A stretch of DNA of 64,000 bases from Planctomycetota bacterium (lineage in GTDB: Bacteria; Planctomycetota; UBA1135; GCA-002686595): contig JADJQU010000033.1 in assembly GCA_016712565.1 (NCBI GenBank), forward strand, positions 1 through 64,000, given 5' to 3'. Below, piece after piece: positions 25,969 through 34,057 of the stretch. A program made the position numbers and the translations under genes. The stretch's first letter is position 1. Each line of letters starts with the position of its first letter. The notes under the pieces are model-generated. The model saw nothing but the letters and a program-made list of their open reading frames with translations. It did not search any database and was not told the DNA's origin.

Positions 25969-27312
25969 GTGAGCGAGCCGGTCACCTTCGCCCAGGCCCT
26001 GCGCTTCTGGTGGAAGCTCGGCTGGATCAGTTTCGGTGGGCCCACGGGGCAAATCGCGGTGATGCACACCGAGATCGTCGAGCGGCGGCGCTGGATCGAC
26101 GAGCCGCGGTTCCTGCATGCGCTCAACTACTGCATGCTGCTGCCGGGGCCCGAGGCTCAGCAGCTGGCCACCTACATCGGATGGATGCTCCACGGCACCC
26201 GCGGCGCCCTGGCGGCTGGAATCCTGTTCGTGCTGCCCTCCGCCTTCCTGCTCTGGGGGCTTTCCTGGGCCTACGCCGCCCACGGGAACCTGCCTTGGAT
26301 GGCGGCGATCTTCGCCGGGCTCAAGCCCGCGGTGGTGGGCATCGTCGCCCACGCGGTGCTGCGCATGGGCGGGCGAGCCCTGGGCGGGCCGGTGCAGTGG
26401 GCCATCGCCGCCGCGGCCTTCGCGGCCCTGTACTTCGCCCGCGCTCCCTTTCCCGTGGTGATCGCGGGCGCGGCCGTGGTCGGTTGGGTCGGGCAGCGCC
26501 TCGCGCCGCGGCATTTCGAGCGGCAGGGGGCCCACGGTTCCTTGGAACCGGGTGGGGGACCGGGTGGGGAGCCGGGTGGGGGGGGGCCGGGTCAGGGTCC
26601 GGCGTCCAAGGTCGCCCTCCGCGCGACCGGAGGCTGGAAGCGCGCCGCGCGCGTCACGATCGTGTGCCTGCTGCTCTGGTGGCTCCCCGTGGCGGCCCTG
26701 GCCCTGGCCTTCGGTCCGCGCTCGACCTTTGCGGTCCAGGGCGTGTTCTTCAGCCAGGCGGCCCTGGTGACGTTCGGCGGTGCCTACTCGGTGCTGCCCT
26801 ACGTGGCCTCGGCTTCGGTGGAGCGCTTTGGCTGGCTTTCCGCGGGCTCCATGCTCGACGGCCTGGGCCTGGCCGAGACCACGCCGGGACCGCTGATCAT
26901 GGTGGTGCAGTTCGTGGGCTTCCTCGGCGGCTGGAATCACCCCGGGGGGCTCGAGCCCTGGCAGGGCGGCCTGCTGGGCGCCTGCATCACGACCTGGGTG
27001 ACCTTCGTGCCCTGCTTCCTTTGGATCCTGCTGGGCGCGCCGCACATGGAGGCCCTGCGGGAGCGCCGCGGCCTGTCGGCGGCCCTCTCGTCGATCACGG
27101 CGGCGGTCGTGGGCGTGGTGCTCCACCTCGCGCTGTGGTTCGCCCTGCAGGCCCTCTTCCCCGGGGCCAAGCCCTCCTGGGAGGCACTGGATCCCTTCGC
27201 CGCGGTGCTCGCGGTCGGGAGTTTCCTGGCCCTCGCTCGGACGCGCCTGGGCGTGCCCTGGATCGTCGTCGGGGGCGGCCTCCTGGGCCTCGGCCGCCTG
27301 CTCTGGGCCTGA
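25969..27312 (+). CDS. chrA: Chromate-transporter (ChrA) family permease, two-domain form
   Basis: The product has 447 residues from GTG 25969. The family opening is FWWKLGWISFGGPTGQIAVM, then RRWIDEPRFLHALNYCMLLP and GPEAQQLATYIGWMLHG. The second half-repeat holds FFSQAALVTFGGAYSVLPYV and GLAETTPGPLIMVVQFVGFL. About ten membrane segments are likely. The halves are joined by an unusual Gly/Pro-rich linker (residues about 190-215, encoded at 26544-26600). Long-chain ChrA proteins export chromate; sulfate-type anions are possible substrates. The neighbouring MBL-rhodanese gene is divergent. The start is uncertain because no ATG lies close by. Confidence 0.88.
   Translation: MSEPVTFAQALRFWWKLGWISFGGPTGQIAVMHTEIVERRRWIDEPRFLHALNYCMLLPGPEAQQLATYIGWMLHGTRGALAAGILFVLPSAFLLWGLSWAYAAHGNLPWMAAIFAGLKPAVVGIVAHAVLRMGGRALGGPVQWAIAAAAFAALYFARAPFPVVIAGAAVVGWVGQRLAPRHFERQGAHGSLEPGGGPGGEPGGGGPGQGPASKVALRATGGWKRAARVTIVCLLLWWLPVAALALAFGPRSTFAVQGVFFSQAALVTFGGAYSVLPYVASASVERFGWLSAGSMLDGLGLAETTPGPLIMVVQFVGFLGGWNHPGGLEPWQGGLLGACITTWVTFVPCFLWILLGAPHMEALRERRGLSAALSSITAAVVGVVLHLALWFALQALFPGAKPSWEALDPFAAVLAVGSFLALARTRLGVPWIVVGGGLLGLGRLLWA
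26544..26594 (+). repeat. Short G-rich tandem repeat coding for the ChrA linker
   Basis: Three imperfect copies of a CCGGGTGGGG unit run in tandem, followed by a run of nine G. The frame stays open and encodes a Gly/Pro/Glu linker. The spaced G-runs could form a G-quadruplex on the coding strand. Slippage here would change linker length or frame. Confidence 0.7.
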
Positions 27313-27385
27313 GGCGGGGCCTGGCCCGCCCCGGGGTGCCCCAGGGGGTTCCACGGCGCTCCGCCGTGCCCCCCGTTACGCCGGC

Positions 27386-27441
27386 GCGCCCATCGGAGCG
27401 CCATCAGACTGCCATCGGGGCCCCATCGGGACCCCATCGGA
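27386..27441 (+). repeat. Imperfect 11-bp tandem repeat, five units
   Basis: The units read GCGCCCATCGGA, GCGCCATCAGA, CTGCCATCGGG, GCCCCATCGGG and ACCCCATCGGA, sharing the core CCATCGG. They lie between the ChrA stop and the start of the TolB-like gene, ending 52 bp before that start. The array could bind a regulator or be simple expansion. Confidence 0.7.
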
Positions 27442-27492
27442 GCCCCGCGACTTGCATTGGCGCGTTGGGCGGTTTCGGGGGACACTGGAGGG

Positions 27493-29271
27493 ATGCGGCA
27501 GGGCATTTCCACCTCGACTTTTCCCTGGATCGCGCGGCTGCGCTGGGGGGCGCTCGCCCTGTTGGCCCTGGGCGCGACGGGGAGCCTGGGCTCGGCCCAG
27601 AGCATCACGCGCGTGAGCGTCACCTCCCGGGGGATCGAGGGCAACAACGGCTCCAGCGCCTTCACGGCCGGCGGCCTGTGGGGGCCGGCCCTATCTCCCG
27701 AGGGGCGCTGGATCGCCTTCGAGAGCGCGGCTTCGAACCTGGTGCCCGGCGACCTCAACGCCGCGCGCGACGTCTTCCTTCACGACCGCTGGAGCGGCTC
27801 CACGGAGCGCGTCAGCGTCGACTCCCTCGCGGCCGAGGCCAATGGGGCCTCGGGTGTCCCGGCGCTTTCCGCGGACGGACGATTCGTGGCCTTCGAGAGC
27901 CTAGCGACCAACCTCGTGGCCGGCGACACGAACGCTCGCCGCGACGTGTTCGTGAGGGACCGGCAGACCGGCCTGACCGAGCGGGTCAGCGTCAGCACCG
28001 CCGGTGCGCAGGCCAACAACGACTGCTTCCTGCCCAGCCTGTCCGCCGACGGCCGCTACGTGGCCTTCACCAGCATCGCGAACAGCCTCGTGCCGGGCGA
28101 CGCGGGCGGCTTCCGCGACGTCTTCATCCGCGACCGGCAGCTGGGGACGACGATCCTGGCCAGCGTCAGCACCGCCGGCGTTCAGGGCAACGCCAACAGC
28201 ATCGACCCGCGGCTCTCGGCCGACGGGCGCACGCTGGCCTTCACGAGCCTCTCGACCAACCTGGTGGCCGGCGACGTCAACGGCATGCGGGACATCTTCG
28301 CCCGGGACCTCGTGCTGGGGGTGACGCAGCTCATCAGCCTCGACTCCGCGGGCCTGCAGGCCGACTTCGAGAGCGACCACGCCGCCGTCAACACGGACGG
28401 CCGCTACGTGGCCTTCCAGAGCGGCGCCACGAACCTCGTGCCGGGGGACACCAACGGTTCGCGCGACGTGTTCGTGCGCGACCGCACGCTCGGCACCACC
28501 GTGCGCGTGAGCGTGAATTCCGCGGGCGCGCAGTCCAATTTCTTCAGCTACTTCCCCTCGATTTCGGCCGACGGGCAGCGCATCGCCTTCGACAGCAACG
28601 CCACGGGCCTCGTCCCCGGCGACAGCAACGGTTCGCGCGACGTGTTCCTGCACGACCGCTCCACGGGGCTCACGACGCGCCTGAGCGTGGACAACGCGGG
28701 GATCCAGGGCACGGGCACGAGCGCGCTGCCCGCCCTCAGCGCCGACGGCCTCTTCGCGGTCTTCGAGGCCGTGCCCGCGGGCTTCGTGCACGGCGACGCC
28801 AACGGGGCGGCGGACGTGTTCGTGCGCGCGGTGGATCTCGTCACGCCCCCGATCGCGGCCTACTGCACGGCGAAGGTCAACAGTCAGGGCTGCACGCCGA
28901 TCCTGGGCTCCAGCGGCGCGCCCCACACCAGCGGCCCGGACGCCTTCCGCGTGGTGGCCGTCAACGTGCTGCCCAACGTGGCGGGCCTCCTGTTGTGGAG
29001 CCAGTCCAGCGCCGCCACGCCGTTCCTCGGCGGCACCCTGTGCGTGGGCGCGCCGATCAAGCGCCTGCCCGGCCAGTCGGCGGTTCCCGAGGGGCTCGCC
29101 CAGGCTTGTCTGGGCACCTATTCGTTTCCCTTCACGCAGGCCTACTTCTCCATCCAGGCCCTCTCCGCGGGCCAGACGCTCCACGCCCAAATCTGGAGCC
29201 GCGACTCCGGCTTCGCGCCGCCGCAGAACATCGGCCTGTCGAGCGCCCTGCAGTTCACGCTGCTGCCGTGA
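27493..29271 (+). CDS. Secreted TolB-like beta-propeller protein with planctomycete C-terminal Cys domain
   Basis: The product has 592 residues with a signal peptide (ALALLALGATGSLGSAQ). From residue 40 to 450 about seven repeats of 55-57 residues recur with the pattern SADGRYVAF-x-S, then N-L-V-P-G-D-x-N-G-x-R-D-V-F, then R-V-S-V. These are TolB/WD40-like propeller blades. The last ~135 residues form a separate domain beginning IAAYCTAKVNSQGCTP and containing LLLWSQSSAATPFLGGTLCV and LSAGQTLHAQIWSRD. The same domain ends the proteins at 32821-34023 and 59253-61409. It is likely cell-surface or extracellular; ligand unknown. Confidence 0.88.
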   Translation: MRQGISTSTFPWIARLRWGALALLALGATGSLGSAQSITRVSVTSRGIEGNNGSSAFTAGGLWGPALSPEGRWIAFESAASNLVPGDLNAARDVFLHDRWSGSTERVSVDSLAAEANGASGVPALSADGRFVAFESLATNLVAGDTNARRDVFVRDRQTGLTERVSVSTAGAQANNDCFLPSLSADGRYVAFTSIANSLVPGDAGGFRDVFIRDRQLGTTILASVSTAGVQGNANSIDPRLSADGRTLAFTSLSTNLVAGDVNGMRDIFARDLVLGVTQLISLDSAGLQADFESDHAAVNTDGRYVAFQSGATNLVPGDTNGSRDVFVRDRTLGTTVRVSVNSAGAQSNFFSYFPSISADGQRIAFDSNATGLVPGDSNGSRDVFLHDRSTGLTTRLSVDNAGIQGTGTSALPALSADGLFAVFEAVPAGFVHGDANGAADVFVRAVDLVTPPIAAYCTAKVNSQGCTPILGSSGAPHTSGPDAFRVVAVNVLPNVAGLLLWSQSSAATPFLGGTLCVGAPIKRLPGQSAVPEGLAQACLGTYSFPFTQAYFSIQALSAGQTLHAQIWSRDSGFAPPQNIGLSSALQFTLLP

Positions 29272-29287
29272 CCTGAAAGCGCACGCT

Positions 29288-29339
29288 CCGGCCCTGAGTT
29301 TCGCCCACGCGCCGAATCAGGCGCCGGCCGGGTTTTTTT
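29288..29339 (+). terminator. Candidate intrinsic terminator
   Basis: An outer stem CCGGCC/GGCCGG (29288-29293 with 29326-29331) and an inner stem GCGCC/GGCGC (29309-29313 with 29320-29324) are followed by G and seven T. It lies just after the stop of the TolB-like gene and 17 bp before the next start, so it separates the secreted-protein gene from the phospholipid operon. Confidence 0.6.
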
Positions 29340-29355
29340 CCGGGGCTGGACGTTT

Positions 29356-30027
29356 ATGCTCCGCCCCATGACCGAGGTCCCCGGCGAACGGCGGCCGCTC
29401 ACGACCCGCGATCAGGCCTGGGCCCGCAGCCTCGCCGCGGCACTGGCGCGCGCGGGAGTATCCCCCAACGGGATCTCCATGGGCAGCGTCGCGGCGGCGG
29501 CCCTGGGCATGGGGGCGTTCCTCGCCCTGCCCGAGGTCGCCGGGAGCCGAGCACGGGCGGGGCTGTACGTGGCCGCGGCGGCCATGATCCAGTTGCGGCT
29601 CCTGTGCAACATGCTCGACGGCATGGTGGCGGTCGAGGGCGGCCTGCGCTCCAGGACGGGCGAGCTGTTCAACGAGGTTCCCGATCGGTTGGCGGACCTC
29701 CTGCTCCTGGCGGGCGCGGGCTACGCGGCGCGGGAACTGCCCCACGGGATCGAACTGGGCTGGCTGGCGGCGGCGCTGGCGATTTTCACCGCCTACGTGC
29801 GCGCCTTCGGCAAGTCGATCGGCGCAGGCATGCACTTCGTCGGACCCATGGCCAAGCCCCATCGCATGGCGACCCTGACCGCGGCCTGTCTCGTCGCCGC
29901 GGCGCTCTCCGCCACGCCGCACCACGGGCGCGCGCTCCTGGCGGCCCTCGTGCTGATCTCCGCCGGTTGCGTCTGGACCATCGTCCGCAGACTGCGCCGC
30001 ATCGCGGCCGCGCTGCCCGCGCCATGA
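29356..30027 (+). CDS. CDP-alcohol phosphatidyltransferase family protein
   Basis: The product has 223 residues (218 if started at ATG 29368). It has several membrane segments and the CDP-alcohol phosphotransferase region LLCNMLDGMVAVEGGLRSR followed by TGELFNEVPDRLADLLLLAG. The pattern departs from the classic D-x2-D-G-x2-A-R-x8-G-x3-D-x3-D: Asn replaces the first Asp and AV replaces AR. The D-x3-D pair (DRLAD) is intact. The next two genes are an acyltransferase and a CDP-diacylglycerol synthase, coupled by overlaps, so this enzyme probably condenses CDP-diacylglycerol with an alcohol to make a phospholipid. Head group unknown. Confidence 0.85.
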   Translation: MLRPMTEVPGERRPLTTRDQAWARSLAAALARAGVSPNGISMGSVAAAALGMGAFLALPEVAGSRARAGLYVAAAAMIQLRLLCNMLDGMVAVEGGLRSRTGELFNEVPDRLADLLLLAGAGYAARELPHGIELGWLAAALAIFTAYVRAFGKSIGAGMHFVGPMAKPHRMATLTAACLVAAALSATPHHGRALLAALVLISAGCVWTIVRRLRRIAAALPAP

Positions 30028-30632
30028 TCGCCGGCCTGATTCGGCTGTTGACCGGGGCCCAGGGTCGCTGGATCGCCGTCGAGCCGGTCGATCGGCCGCG
30101 GATCTACTTCGCCAACCACCAATCGAATCTGGATGCTCCGGTGATCTGGGCTTCCCTGCCTGCAGGGCTGCGCGCCAAGACCCGGCCCGTGGCGGCGCGG
30201 GACTACTGGGAGAAAGGGCCGCTGCGGCGCTGGCTCGCGCAAGACGTCTTTCGCGTGGTGCTGATCGAGCGCAGCGGCATCACGCCCAGCAACAACCCGA
30301 TGACGGCCCTGGAGGCGGCGCTCGAGGCCGGCGATTCCCTGATTCTGTTCCCCGAGGGCACGCGGCAAACCGCGGAGGACGCGGGCCTGAATCCCTTCAA
30401 GCCCGGGCTGTGGCACCTGGCGCGCAAGCATCCCGAGCTGGAGCTCGTGCCGGTTTGGCTCGAGAACCTCAATCGGATCCTGCCCAAGGGCGAAATCGTG
30501 CCGCTGCCCCTGATGGGGTCGGTCACCTTCGGTGCTCCGCTGGCGCTCGCCCCGGGGGAGGACCGAGGGGCCTTCATGGCGCGGGCCCAGGCCGCGGTGC
30601 TCGCCCTCGAGGCGGCCGGGGAGGAGGGCTGA
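30024..30632 (+). CDS. plsC: 1-acyl-sn-glycerol-3-phosphate acyltransferase (PlsC family)
   Basis: The product has 202 residues. Block I is RIYFANHQSNLDAPVIW (NHx4D) and block III is SLILFPEGTRQTAEDAG (FPEGTR). FKPGLWHLARKHPELELVPV matches the downstream block. It lacks a strong N-terminal membrane helix. It transfers an acyl chain to lysophosphatidate to form phosphatidate, the substrate for the next gene. Its ATG overlaps the TGA of the CDP-alcohol transferase gene, and its stop overlaps the cdsA start, so the three are translationally coupled. Confidence 0.92.
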   Translation: MIAGLIRLLTGAQGRWIAVEPVDRPRIYFANHQSNLDAPVIWASLPAGLRAKTRPVAARDYWEKGPLRRWLAQDVFRVVLIERSGITPSNNPMTALEAALEAGDSLILFPEGTRQTAEDAGLNPFKPGLWHLARKHPELELVPVWLENLNRILPKGEIVPLPLMGSVTFGAPLALAPGEDRGAFMARAQAAVLALEAAGEEG

Positions 30633-31570
30633 TGCCGCACCTGCCCCGGGAGACCCTGTGGATCGCGGCCGGCCTGCTGGGCCTCCTGACCCTCGCCACG
30701 CTGATCGGTGCCCTGCTGGCGCGGCGCGCCGGGCCGGGCAACGCCGCCATCGCCAACCTCAATCAGCGCACACGCTCCTGGTGGTGGATGGTGGCCCTGT
30801 TCGTCGCGGCGGCGAGCCTGGGGCGGGGCGTCTCGGCCTGCGTCTTCGGCGCCGTTTCCTTCCTGGCCCTGCGCGAGATGCTGACGCTCTCGCCCACGCG
30901 CCGCGGCGACCACCGCACGCTGTTCTGGGTGTTCTTCGTGGTCACGCCGCTGCAGTACGCGTTCGTCTACGACGGCTGGTATGGGATGTTCGCCGTCTTC
31001 GTCCCGGTGTGGGTGTTCCTGTTCGTGGCCGTGCGCTGCGCCCTGGCGGGCGACACGCGGCGCTACCACGAGCGCGTGGCCAAGATCCAATGGGCGTTGA
31101 TGACCTGCGTGTACTTCACGAGCCACGCGCCGATGCTGCTCGGACTCGAGATCGCGGGCTTCGAGGGGCGCAATCTCAACCTGCTCTTCTACCTGGCGCT
31201 GGTGGTCCAACTGAGCGACATCCTGCAGTACGTGTGGGGCAAGCTCGCCGGCCGCCATCCGGTCGTGCCGAAGCTCTCGCCGAAGAAGACCTGGGAGGGC
31301 CTGATCGGCGGGGCCGGGAGCGCGGCGCTGATCGGCATGGGCCTGTGGTGGATGACGCCTTTCACGCCCCTAGAGTCCCTGGGCATGTCGCTGGCGATCG
31401 TGGCGGCGGGCTTCTTCGGGGGGCTGTGCATGAGCGCCGTGAAGCGCGACGCCGGTGTCAAGGACTGGAGCCACCTGATCCCCGGCCACGGGGGCGTGCT
31501 CGACCGCATCGACTCCCTGTGTTTCGCGGCCCCGGTGTTCTTCCACCTGACGCGCTACTGGTTTGCCTGA
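30632..31570 (+). CDS. cdsA: Phosphatidate cytidylyltransferase (CDP-diacylglycerol synthase)
   Basis: The product has 312 residues with about eight membrane segments. The C-terminal signature is VQLSDILQYVWGKLAGRHPV, KLSPKKTWEGLIGGAGSAAL and AVKRDAGVKDWSHLIPGHGG, ending LDRIDSLCFAAPVFFHL. The S-P-K-K-T-x-E-G and K-R-x-x-x-x-K-D-x-x-x-x-x-P-G-H-G-G motifs are the family signature. It makes CDP-diacylglycerol from CTP and phosphatidate. With the two preceding genes it forms a three-gene phospholipid unit (acyltransferase, CDP-DAG synthase, CDP-alcohol transferase). Confidence 0.93.
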   Translation: MPHLPRETLWIAAGLLGLLTLATLIGALLARRAGPGNAAIANLNQRTRSWWWMVALFVAAASLGRGVSACVFGAVSFLALREMLTLSPTRRGDHRTLFWVFFVVTPLQYAFVYDGWYGMFAVFVPVWVFLFVAVRCALAGDTRRYHERVAKIQWALMTCVYFTSHAPMLLGLEIAGFEGRNLNLLFYLALVVQLSDILQYVWGKLAGRHPVVPKLSPKKTWEGLIGGAGSAALIGMGLWWMTPFTPLESLGMSLAIVAAGFFGGLCMSAVKRDAGVKDWSHLIPGHGGVLDRIDSLCFAAPVFFHLTRYWFA

Positions 31571-31613
31571 GTCGGACCCGCCGCGGGAACCCGAAAGTCG
31601 CTAACCTGGGGCC

Positions 31614-31898
31614 ATGCCCTGCTTCCTCGGCTGTCTGGCCCTGGCGATGCCGCGCCTGGCGCTGTTCCTCGTCTGGCTGTTCTCGGACCTTTTGGAGCGC
31701 AACTACGCGACGGTCCTGTGGCCCGTGCTGGGCTTCCTGTTCCTGCCGGTGACGACGCTGGCCTGGGCCTACGCGCACCAGCAGAGCGGCGGAGAGATCG
31801 GCGGCCTGTGGATCGCGCTGGTGGTGGTGGCGGTGCTCGTGGACCTGGGGCTGTTCCGTTCCAGCGGACGCCGCGGGCCCCGGGAAGCCAAGAGCTAG
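31614..31898 (+). CDS. Small inner-membrane protein of unknown function
   Basis: The product has 94 residues and three hydrophobic segments: LALAMPRLALFLVWLFSDLL, LWPVLGFLFLPVTTLAWAY and LWIALVVVAVLVDLGLF. A short basic tail follows (RSSGRRGPREAKS). It follows the cdsA gene by 43 bp and precedes the peptidase gene by 5 bp. No enzyme motif. Integral membrane protein, function unknown. Confidence 0.8.
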   Translation: MPCFLGCLALAMPRLALFLVWLFSDLLERNYATVLWPVLGFLFLPVTTLAWAYAHQQSGGEIGGLWIALVVVAVLVDLGLFRSSGRRGPREAKS

Positions 31899-31903
31899 TT
31901 TCC

Positions 31904-32716
31904 ATGGCCCTGCGCCTCGCCGCGCTGTTGTGCCTGGCGGCCGCGCTTCCCACGGCGAGCTGTGGGACCGGGCCGACCCGGCTCGCGAGGCCCGGTCCGG
32001 AGGCGGGATCCGCATCCTCCCCCGATCCGCGACTCTCCGCGCCTCAGGACGCACCCGGGCCTCCCGCGCGCATCGACTACTCCGCCCAAACGCGCCTCGT
32101 GCGCGGCTGGCGCGTGCACATCGATCGCAGGCTCGAGCAGGGTTCACCGGACCATCCCGCGGGTTTGGGCGAGCTGGGCGCGCGCGCCCTGGAGCTCCTG
32201 GATGCGAAGCTGCTCGACGTCGAACGCGCACTTCCTCCCCAGGCCCTCGCCCGCTTGAAGTCCGTGGCGATCTGGCTCTCCCTGGACAGCGCCGCGGGTC
32301 CCGGCGCGGTCTACCACCCGTCCGCCCAGTGGCTCAGCGAGCACGGTTTCGATCCAGCCAAGGCCGGCGGCCTGGAGATCGCCAACGCCGCGAACTTCCT
32401 CGACTGGTCGCGGGAGCAGCCGGCGATGGTGTTGCACGAGCTGGCCCACGCCTACCACCACCAGGTGCTGGGCTACGACGACGCTTCCGTGAGAGAGTGT
32501 TTCCAGCGCGTGCGGGCCGCGAAGTCCCTCGACCAGGTGCTGCACGCGGGCGGCCGACGGGAGCGGGCCTACGCCCTGAACAACGAGCAGGAGTTCTTCG
32601 CCGAAATGAGCGAGGCCTGGTGGGGCACCAACGACTACTTCCCGTTCGTGCGCGCCGAGCTGGCCGAGAGCTTCCCCGAGGTCGCCGCGCTGATGCGCTC
32701 CGCCTGGGAGCGCTGA
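31904..32716 (+). CDS. Lipoprotein with HEXXH zinc-peptidase motif
   Basis: The product has 270 residues. A signal with Cys (LLCLAAALPTASC) suggests lipidation. The catalytic motif is MVLHELAHAYHHQVLGYDD (HELAH), and a downstream acidic helix NNEQEFFAEMSEAWWGTNDY could provide the third zinc ligand. That layout resembles the anthrax-lethal-factor-like zincins in which HExxH is followed by an E in an EAF/AEMS helix. It is probably a periplasmic metalloprotease or a glycan-linked peptidase. It is one of two lipoproteins with this kind of motif in the window (see 42734-43912), but the two are not obviously homologous. Confidence 0.82.
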   Translation: MALRLAALLCLAAALPTASCGTGPTRLARPGPEAGSASSPDPRLSAPQDAPGPPARIDYSAQTRLVRGWRVHIDRRLEQGSPDHPAGLGELGARALELLDAKLLDVERALPPQALARLKSVAIWLSLDSAAGPGAVYHPSAQWLSEHGFDPAKAGGLEIANAANFLDWSREQPAMVLHELAHAYHHQVLGYDDASVRECFQRVRAAKSLDQVLHAGGRRERAYALNNEQEFFAEMSEAWWGTNDYFPFVRAELAESFPEVAALMRSAWER

Positions 32717-32820
32717 AGCGGCCGTCGGGGGGCGGAAGGGCGCACCGTTTCCGACGCGGCGTGGCATGCTGGTGGGGTCGCCCCGCCGACCTCGAGAGGA
32801 TCCACCCGGAACCCACCAGG

Positions 32821-34023
32821 ATGAATGCCATGAAGCTGCTCCTCGTCCCCTGCACCTCCGCCTTGCTGTTCTGCGCGAGTGCCCGCGCCCAAGTGTTCGT
32901 CGGCCAGAGCGACGCCACGGTCATGACCAAGACCGCCGATGTGAGCGCGCTGCCGAGCGTCAGCTACACCGACCACTTCCCCTTCGACGTGCAGGGCGCG
33001 TCGCGCGGGCCCGGCAATCTCGTCTATCTCTGCAGCGGGTTCTTCACCACGCAGCTCTACGAGTGGAACCAGACCGGCTTGCCCAGCCCCACGGTCACCG
33101 TGGGCGTGTCCGGCGGCGTGTACGGCCTGGGATACGTCGGGGGCAAGCTGTACGGCTTCGCCAATTACGCGAGCCCCATGGGCATCTACGAGATCGATCC
33201 CGCGACCGGCGCGGGGACGCTGGCCGTGGACACCAGCGTCCAGGGCTATCGCTTCTTCGCCCTCGACGGGAACGACCTCGACGGGATGCTCTACGGCTAC
33301 ACCGAGTACGGAGGCCAGACGGGCCTGTACCGCATCGACCCCGTGGGCGGATCCATGACGCGCATCGCCCCCGACGCGCCGGGGAGCTACGGCATGTGCC
33401 GCGGCATGGCCTGCGGGAACAACACGGCCTTCCTCGTGGCGACGCACCCGACCGACACGTTCTATGCCTACGACCTGGGCCAGGGCATCGGCGGCAGCTA
33501 CGTGCCCTTCACCAATCCGTACCCCACGTCCCAGAACGGCGGGGGAGCGTGGCTCGGACCCGCGAGCTGCAGCGGCAGCCCGGTGAGCTACTGCACGCCC
33601 AAGGTGAACTCGCTGGGCTGTCTGCCGGGGATCACCCACGCGGGCTGGCCCAGCGCCAGCATGGGCTCGGGTTTCATCGTCAGCGCCTCGCCGGTGATGA
33701 ACAACAAGCCGGGCCTGTTCCTCTACACCGACGGCGGTCGTGCCGCGGCGCCGTTCCAAGGCGGCTTCCTGTGCGTGGCGTCGCCGGTGCGGCGCACGAT
33801 CGGGATTTCCTCCGGAGGCAATCCGCCCCCCAACGACTGCTCGGGGGCCTACGCCATCGACCTGAACGCCTTTGCCTCGGGCTCCCTGGGCGGCAATCCC
33901 GCGGCCTTCCTGACGGTCCCGGGCACCGCCGTGAACCTGCAGGCCTGGGGCCGCGACCCCGGCTACGCCGCGCCGAACAATTCAGCGCTCTCCAACGGGT
34001 TGGAGTTCACGGTTTGTCCTTGA
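32821..34023 (+). CDS. Secreted protein with planctomycete C-terminal Cys domain
   Basis: The product has 400 residues with a signal peptide (LLLVPCTSALLFCASARAQ). The N-terminal 250 residues are repeat-like beta-structure with the pattern GLYRIDP, MGIYEIDP, VYGLGYVGGKLYGF and FYAYDLG, which looks like propeller blades. The C-terminal ~150 residues start SPVSYCTPKVNSLGCLP and contain LFLYTDGGRAAAPFQGGFLC, PPPNDCSGAYAIDLNAF and TAVNLQAWGRDPGY, ending in LEFTV. This domain is shared with 27493-29271 and 59253-61409. Extracellular; function unknown. Confidence 0.85.
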   Translation: MNAMKLLLVPCTSALLFCASARAQVFVGQSDATVMTKTADVSALPSVSYTDHFPFDVQGASRGPGNLVYLCSGFFTTQLYEWNQTGLPSPTVTVGVSGGVYGLGYVGGKLYGFANYASPMGIYEIDPATGAGTLAVDTSVQGYRFFALDGNDLDGMLYGYTEYGGQTGLYRIDPVGGSMTRIAPDAPGSYGMCRGMACGNNTAFLVATHPTDTFYAYDLGQGIGGSYVPFTNPYPTSQNGGGAWLGPASCSGSPVSYCTPKVNSLGCLPGITHAGWPSASMGSGFIVSASPVMNNKPGLFLYTDGGRAAAPFQGGFLCVASPVRRTIGISSGGNPPPNDCSGAYAIDLNAFASGSLGGNPAAFLTVPGTAVNLQAWGRDPGYAAPNNSALSNGLEFTVCP

Positions 34024-34057
34024 GCGCCGGCGAAGCTCGAGCCCGATCGATCAGCCC

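Noticed and set aside
25897..27354. Extension of the MBL-rhodanese frame upstream across the ChrA gene
   Set aside because: It is antisense to ChrA motifs, and the MBL domain begins naturally at the Met at 25896.
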